64,000 nucleotides of DNA from Candidatus Melainabacteria bacterium (GTDB lineage: Bacteria > Cyanobacteriota > Vampirovibrionia > Obscuribacterales > Obscuribacteraceae): assembly GCA_003242885.1 (NCBI GenBank), contig QKMZ01000006.1, positions 1,605,563 to 1,669,562 on the forward strand. Reading direction: 5' to 3'. Positions 60,898-64,000 of this stretch are shown piece by piece. Position 1 is the stretch's first letter. Every line of letters begins with the position of its first letter. The position numbers and the translations under genes were made by a program. The notes under the pieces are model-generated. The model did no database searches, was not told where the DNA came from, and was given only the letters and a program-made list of their open reading frames with translations.

Positions 60898-62532
60898 ATG
60901 TCCGCAAGTGTGAGCAGCATTTTCCAACTCGGAAATGACACTACTCAATACAAAAATTTGGGCAAAGACGGAATTTCCGAAGAGACTTTTCAAGGCAAAA
61001 AGGTCTTGGTGGTCAAGCCGGAAGTTTTGACAAAACTTGCGAAACAGGCTTTCACGGATGTCTCCCACTTACTGCGCACCAGTCACCTGGAAATGCTCAA
61101 GAGCATTCTTGATGACAAAGAAGCGTCGGACAACGATAAGTTTGTCGCGCTCGAACTGTTGAAAAACGCCAGCATCGCGGCTGGTGGCACACTGCCGATG
61201 TGCCAGGACACAGGCACGGCGATCGTGATGGCCCACAAAGGAGAACAAGTCTTCACCGGAGCAGACGATGCGCAGGCGCTGTCCGAGGGGGTTAAGAAAA
61301 CATACAATGAGTGCAATCTTCGATACAGCCAGATGGCGCCGATAACCATGTATCAGGAGTCCAATACCGGCAGCAATTTACCGGCGCAAATTGAAATCTA
61401 TTCTGATCCGGGCGACAAATACGAGTTTCTCTTCATAGCAAAAGGCGGCGGGTCGGCAAACAAAACCTATCTGTATCAAGAAACAAAATCAGTGCTCAAC
61501 ACTGAATCTTTGAAGAAACTGCTCACCGAAAAAATCGCAGGGCTAGGCACATCGGCTTGCCCTCCGTATCACCTCGCCGTCGTAATCGGCGGACTTTCGG
61601 CAGAGATGACTTTGAAAACAGTCAAACTTGCCAGCACACATTATCTAGACACACTGCCCACCGAAGGTGATAAGACAGGACGCGCATTCCGCGATATACA
61701 GCTTGAAAAAGAGATCCTCGAAATCACACGCAACCTCGGCATCGGCGCTCAATTCGGCGGCAAGTATTTCTGCCATGACGTGCGCGTTGTTCGCTTGCCA
61801 CGCCACGGCGCCAGTCTTCCCATCGGTCTGGGTGTATCGTGCAGCGCAGACAGACAAATTCTCGCCCGCATAGACAAAGACGGCGTCTGGCTCGAACAGC
61901 TCGAAACAGATCCGGCCCGTTTCCTTCCAGAGACAGAAGAGAAAGATCTCCCCGATCAGTCTCTCAGAGTCGACCTCAGCGAATCAATGGAAGAAATTCG
62001 CAAAAAGCTTTCCGGCAAGCCGCCAGGCACTCGCCTTTTGCTGACCGGAACTATGCTCGTTGCGCGCGACATCGCTCACGCAAAATGGAAGGAAGTCATT
62101 GAATCAGGCAAAGAATTGCCGGATTACATTTACAAGCATCCCATCTATTACGCTGGCCCGGCTAAAACTCCCGAAGGTTATGCTTCAGGTTCTTTCGGAC
62201 CGACAACAGCAGGACGCATGGATTCATATGCTGACTTACTGATGTCCAGAGGTGCAAGCTTGATTACTCTGGCGAAAGGTAATAGAGGCAAAAACGTTCG
62301 CGAAGCCTGTGGCAGATGGGGCGGCTTCTATTTGGGCACTATTGGTGGTGCAGCTGCCCGATTGGCACAAGACTCGATCAAGAAAGTCGAAACCATCGAC
62401 TATCCTGAGTTGGGAATGGAAGCTGTATTTAAGATCGAAATAGAAGACTTTCCGGCATTCATCGTCATCAACGACAAAGGTGATGACTTCTTTGCAGAAG
62501 TTTTGGAGCGTCACGTTTCGCTAGCCAAATAG
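60898..62532 (+). CDS. fumA: Fumarate hydratase class I (4Fe-4S)
   Basis: The 544-residue protein combines the alpha-like domain ([23 protein letters not shown]) and the beta-like domain ([25 protein letters not shown]) of the class I fumarase family, which uses an iron-sulfur cluster. It interconverts fumarate and malate in the TCA cycle. Cysteine candidates for the cluster are in [16 protein letters not shown] and the CHDVRV region. It follows glgB and is 4 nt from the kinase gene. Confidence 0.92.
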   Translation: MSASVSSIFQLGNDTTQYKNLGKDGISEETFQGKKVLVVKPEVLTKLAKQAFTDVSHLLRTSHLEMLKSILDDKEASDNDKFVALELLKNASIAAGGTLPMCQDTGTAIVMAHKGEQVFTGADDAQALSEGVKKTYNECNLRYSQMAPITMYQESNTGSNLPAQIEIYSDPGDKYEFLFIAKGGGSANKTYLYQETKSVLNTESLKKLLTEKIAGLGTSACPPYHLAVVIGGLSAEMTLKTVKLASTHYLDTLPTEGDKTGRAFRDIQLEKEILEITRNLGIGAQFGGKYFCHDVRVVRLPRHGASLPIGLGVSCSADRQILARIDKDGVWLEQLETDPARFLPETEEKDLPDQSLRVDLSESMEEIRKKLSGKPPGTRLLLTGTMLVARDIAHAKWKEVIESGKELPDYIYKHPIYYAGPAKTPEGYASGSFGPTTAGRMDSYADLLMSRGASLITLAKGNRGKNVREACGRWGGFYLGTIGGAAARLAQDSIKKVETIDYPELGMEAVFKIEIEDFPAFIVINDKGDDFFAEVLERHVSLAK

Positions 62533-62536
62533 CGCA

Positions 62537-64000
62537 ATGACCGACTGGAATGCTTCTGATCGGCAAGAGGTAACTTCCGGCACTGAGTTGGTTGCCGCAG
62601 ACGGCAGCGCCTATTTCGCAAAAGATTCGATCGTTCTCGAACGTTACCAAGTTCTCGGGCTGCTAGGCAAAGGCGGCATGGGCAGTGTCTTTCACATTCG
62701 CCATGTCGAATCAGGAGCTGAATTCGCTCTCAAGGTCCTATCAAAACAATCCGACGAGACGTCCTGGCGACGCTTCGATAACGAAGCGAAAGCAGCCAGC
62801 CGCATGGACCATCCCAATCTGATCAAGGTTCATGAATCAGGGCTTCTACCTGATGGGCAGCCATTTTTCATTATGGAAATTGTGAAGGGCGAAACGCTAG
62901 CTGACCTGATTAGGAAGGCCGGGCGCTTGCCTCTGCCAAATGTCATCAAGATTTTTATTCAGGTTGGATTTGCGCTCTCATATGCACACGAAAACGGTGT
63001 CATCCATCGAGATCTCAAACCAAGCAATATCATGATTTCAAAGGATGAAGGCGGTTCTCTAATAAGCGCTGTCAAAGTCGTAGATTTAGGCATTGCAAAA
63101 CTCACCGGCATTGATGAATTCAACCAACAGACACTTACCAGAACCGGCGAAATCTTTGGCAGCCCCCTCTACATGAGCCCTGAGCAATGCCTGGGAATTC
63201 CGGTCGATACAAGAACTGATCTCTATTCCCTCGGTTGCACGATGTTCGAAGCTTTGACAGGAGCGCCGCCAATCATTGGTGAGAATGCTTTATCAACGAT
63301 GATGAAGCATCAAACGGAAACGCCGCCTTCCTTGAAAGAAGCTTCGATGGGGATTTCATTTCCAACAGAAATTGAAAAACTCGTTGCAAGATTGCTCGAG
63401 AAAGATCCAGAAAAGCGGTATCAAAACGCTCAGCTACTAACGCACGACTTGGTTCAAATAGATCAATTATTCACCGAAAGCGGATACCCTAATGATTCGA
63501 CATCATTCAAAACGGCACCTAAGACGCTCGTTGCGCAAGTCTCCAATAAAGTCTTGCTCTGGCAAAACATAGCAATGGCCATATTCGCCCTAGGAGCATT
63601 CTTGCTAGGGTTTGCTACAAGCAAAATATTTGCACCTCCACCAACAAGCGCCGCCGTGCCGGACAAAAAGGCATTCGAGAGCGCTTGGACATCTCCTCAT
63701 CCTGAAGAAACGCTGCCGCCTTTAAAAGTATCGCAAGAGCCATTTTCGAAAATTAGTTCGGACGGAAAGACCCGAATCTTCACCTTTCCCAATGATCCTG
63801 CAGACCCGATCGGCAGGATCAATATTGGTCGCCCGTTCTTCCAAGTTGCACTGGGACGCATGAGTTTGCCGAAAAGCGCACCTGTGCTTTTCCAACTCTC
63901 ACCGAGGCACATGCAGTCTCCGGACACTCTCAATCGATTCGCAGATGATGATATTACAATGCTCGAGCTAATCGACGAGTTTCAGTCAAACCCGAGTGTG
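62537..64000 (+). CDS. PknB-like Ser/Thr protein kinase, cut by the window end
   Basis: The frame from ATG 62537 is open to base 64000 (488 codons) and continues beyond. The kinase domain spans about 37-300, with the glycine loop LLGKGGMGSV, K66 in FALKVL, HRDLKPSN, DLGIAK in place of the usual DFG, and GSPLYMSPEQ. One TM helix is at about 341-360 (IAMAIFALGAFLLGFA), then an extracytoplasmic part of unknown fold. The single-TM layout with a sensor domain is typical of bacterial Hanks-type kinases. No ribosome binding site is clear; it may be coupled to fumA. Confidence 0.9.
   Translation, partial: MTDWNASDRQEVTSGTELVAADGSAYFAKDSIVLERYQVLGLLGKGGMGSVFHIRHVESGAEFALKVLSKQSDETSWRRFDNEAKAASRMDHPNLIKVHESGLLPDGQPFFIMEIVKGETLADLIRKAGRLPLPNVIKIFIQVGFALSYAHENGVIHRDLKPSNIMISKDEGGSLISAVKVVDLGIAKLTGIDEFNQQTLTRTGEIFGSPLYMSPEQCLGIPVDTRTDLYSLGCTMFEALTGAPPIIGENALSTMMKHQTETPPSLKEASMGISFPTEIEKLVARLLEKDPEKRYQNAQLLTHDLVQIDQLFTESGYPNDSTSFKTAPKTLVAQVSNKVLLWQNIAMAIFALGAFLLGFATSKIFAPPPTSAAVPDKKAFESAWTSPHPEETLPPLKVSQEPFSKISSDGKTRIFTFPNDPADPIGRINIGRPFFQVALGRMSLPKSAPVLFQLSPRHMQSPDTLNRFADDDITMLELIDEFQSNPSV

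Overview
The window is 64 kb of a bacterial chromosome with mid-range GC, dense coding on both strands and about 50 supportable protein genes. The gene set suggests a heterotrophic relative of the Cyanobacteria (Vampirovibrionia/'Melainabacteria', near the Obscuribacter group). It includes many secreted TPR and coiled-coil proteins, a PknB-like Ser/Thr kinase, PPK2, GlgB, a class I fumarase and cyanobacterial-style PrxQ and FabH, and no photosynthesis genes. This placement is inference from gene content, not from a marker tree.

Layout. 1-8.4 kb: an end of an alpha/beta-hydrolase-like gene, a serine hydrolase, a TPR-matrixin protease, two small membrane proteins, and a two-gene encapsulin operon (5551-6177 cargo, 4694-5548 shell, both minus strand), then a molbindin and a glutaminase. 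8.4-29.5 kb: core metabolism and envelope genes. These include Nudix, putrescine aminotransferase, a tandem universal stress protein, cysteine desulfurase, an FAD oxidase, a secreted HAD phosphatase, a PfkB kinase, LOG, a quinone-oxidoreductase-like MDR, an ABC exporter operon with an AttH/CrtC-like protein, a metallo-beta-lactamase-fold hydrolase and a frameshifted zinc-ribbon gene.

29.5-40.3 kb: an integrated satellite-like element bounded by two copies of tRNA-Gln (71/72 identical). It also carries a second, older tRNA-half repeat. It has two tyrosine integrases, two adjacent AlbA_2 (Schlafen-like) genes, a coiled-coil two-TM protein, a primase-helicase with an iteron cluster at its 3' end (candidate origin), and an excisionase-like regulator. 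40.2-41.0 kb: a tRNA array (Gln, a UAG-anticodon class I tRNA, Tyr, Pro with an aberrant elbow, His, Asp), all on the minus strand.

41.6-64 kb: trans-sulfuration enzyme, coiled-coil and TPR envelope proteins, MsbA-like ABC transporter, TIGR01777 epimerase, a LOV-domain histidine kinase with a convergent OmpR-type regulator, amine-oxidase-like flavoprotein, PrxQ, TonB-like protein, FabH, PPK2, a methyltransferase, GlgB, fumarase and a Ser/Thr kinase cut by the window end.

The strongest candidate for a new system is the encapsulin with its His/Glu-rich helical cargo ending in a loading peptide. The accessory gene set of the tRNA-bounded element comes next.
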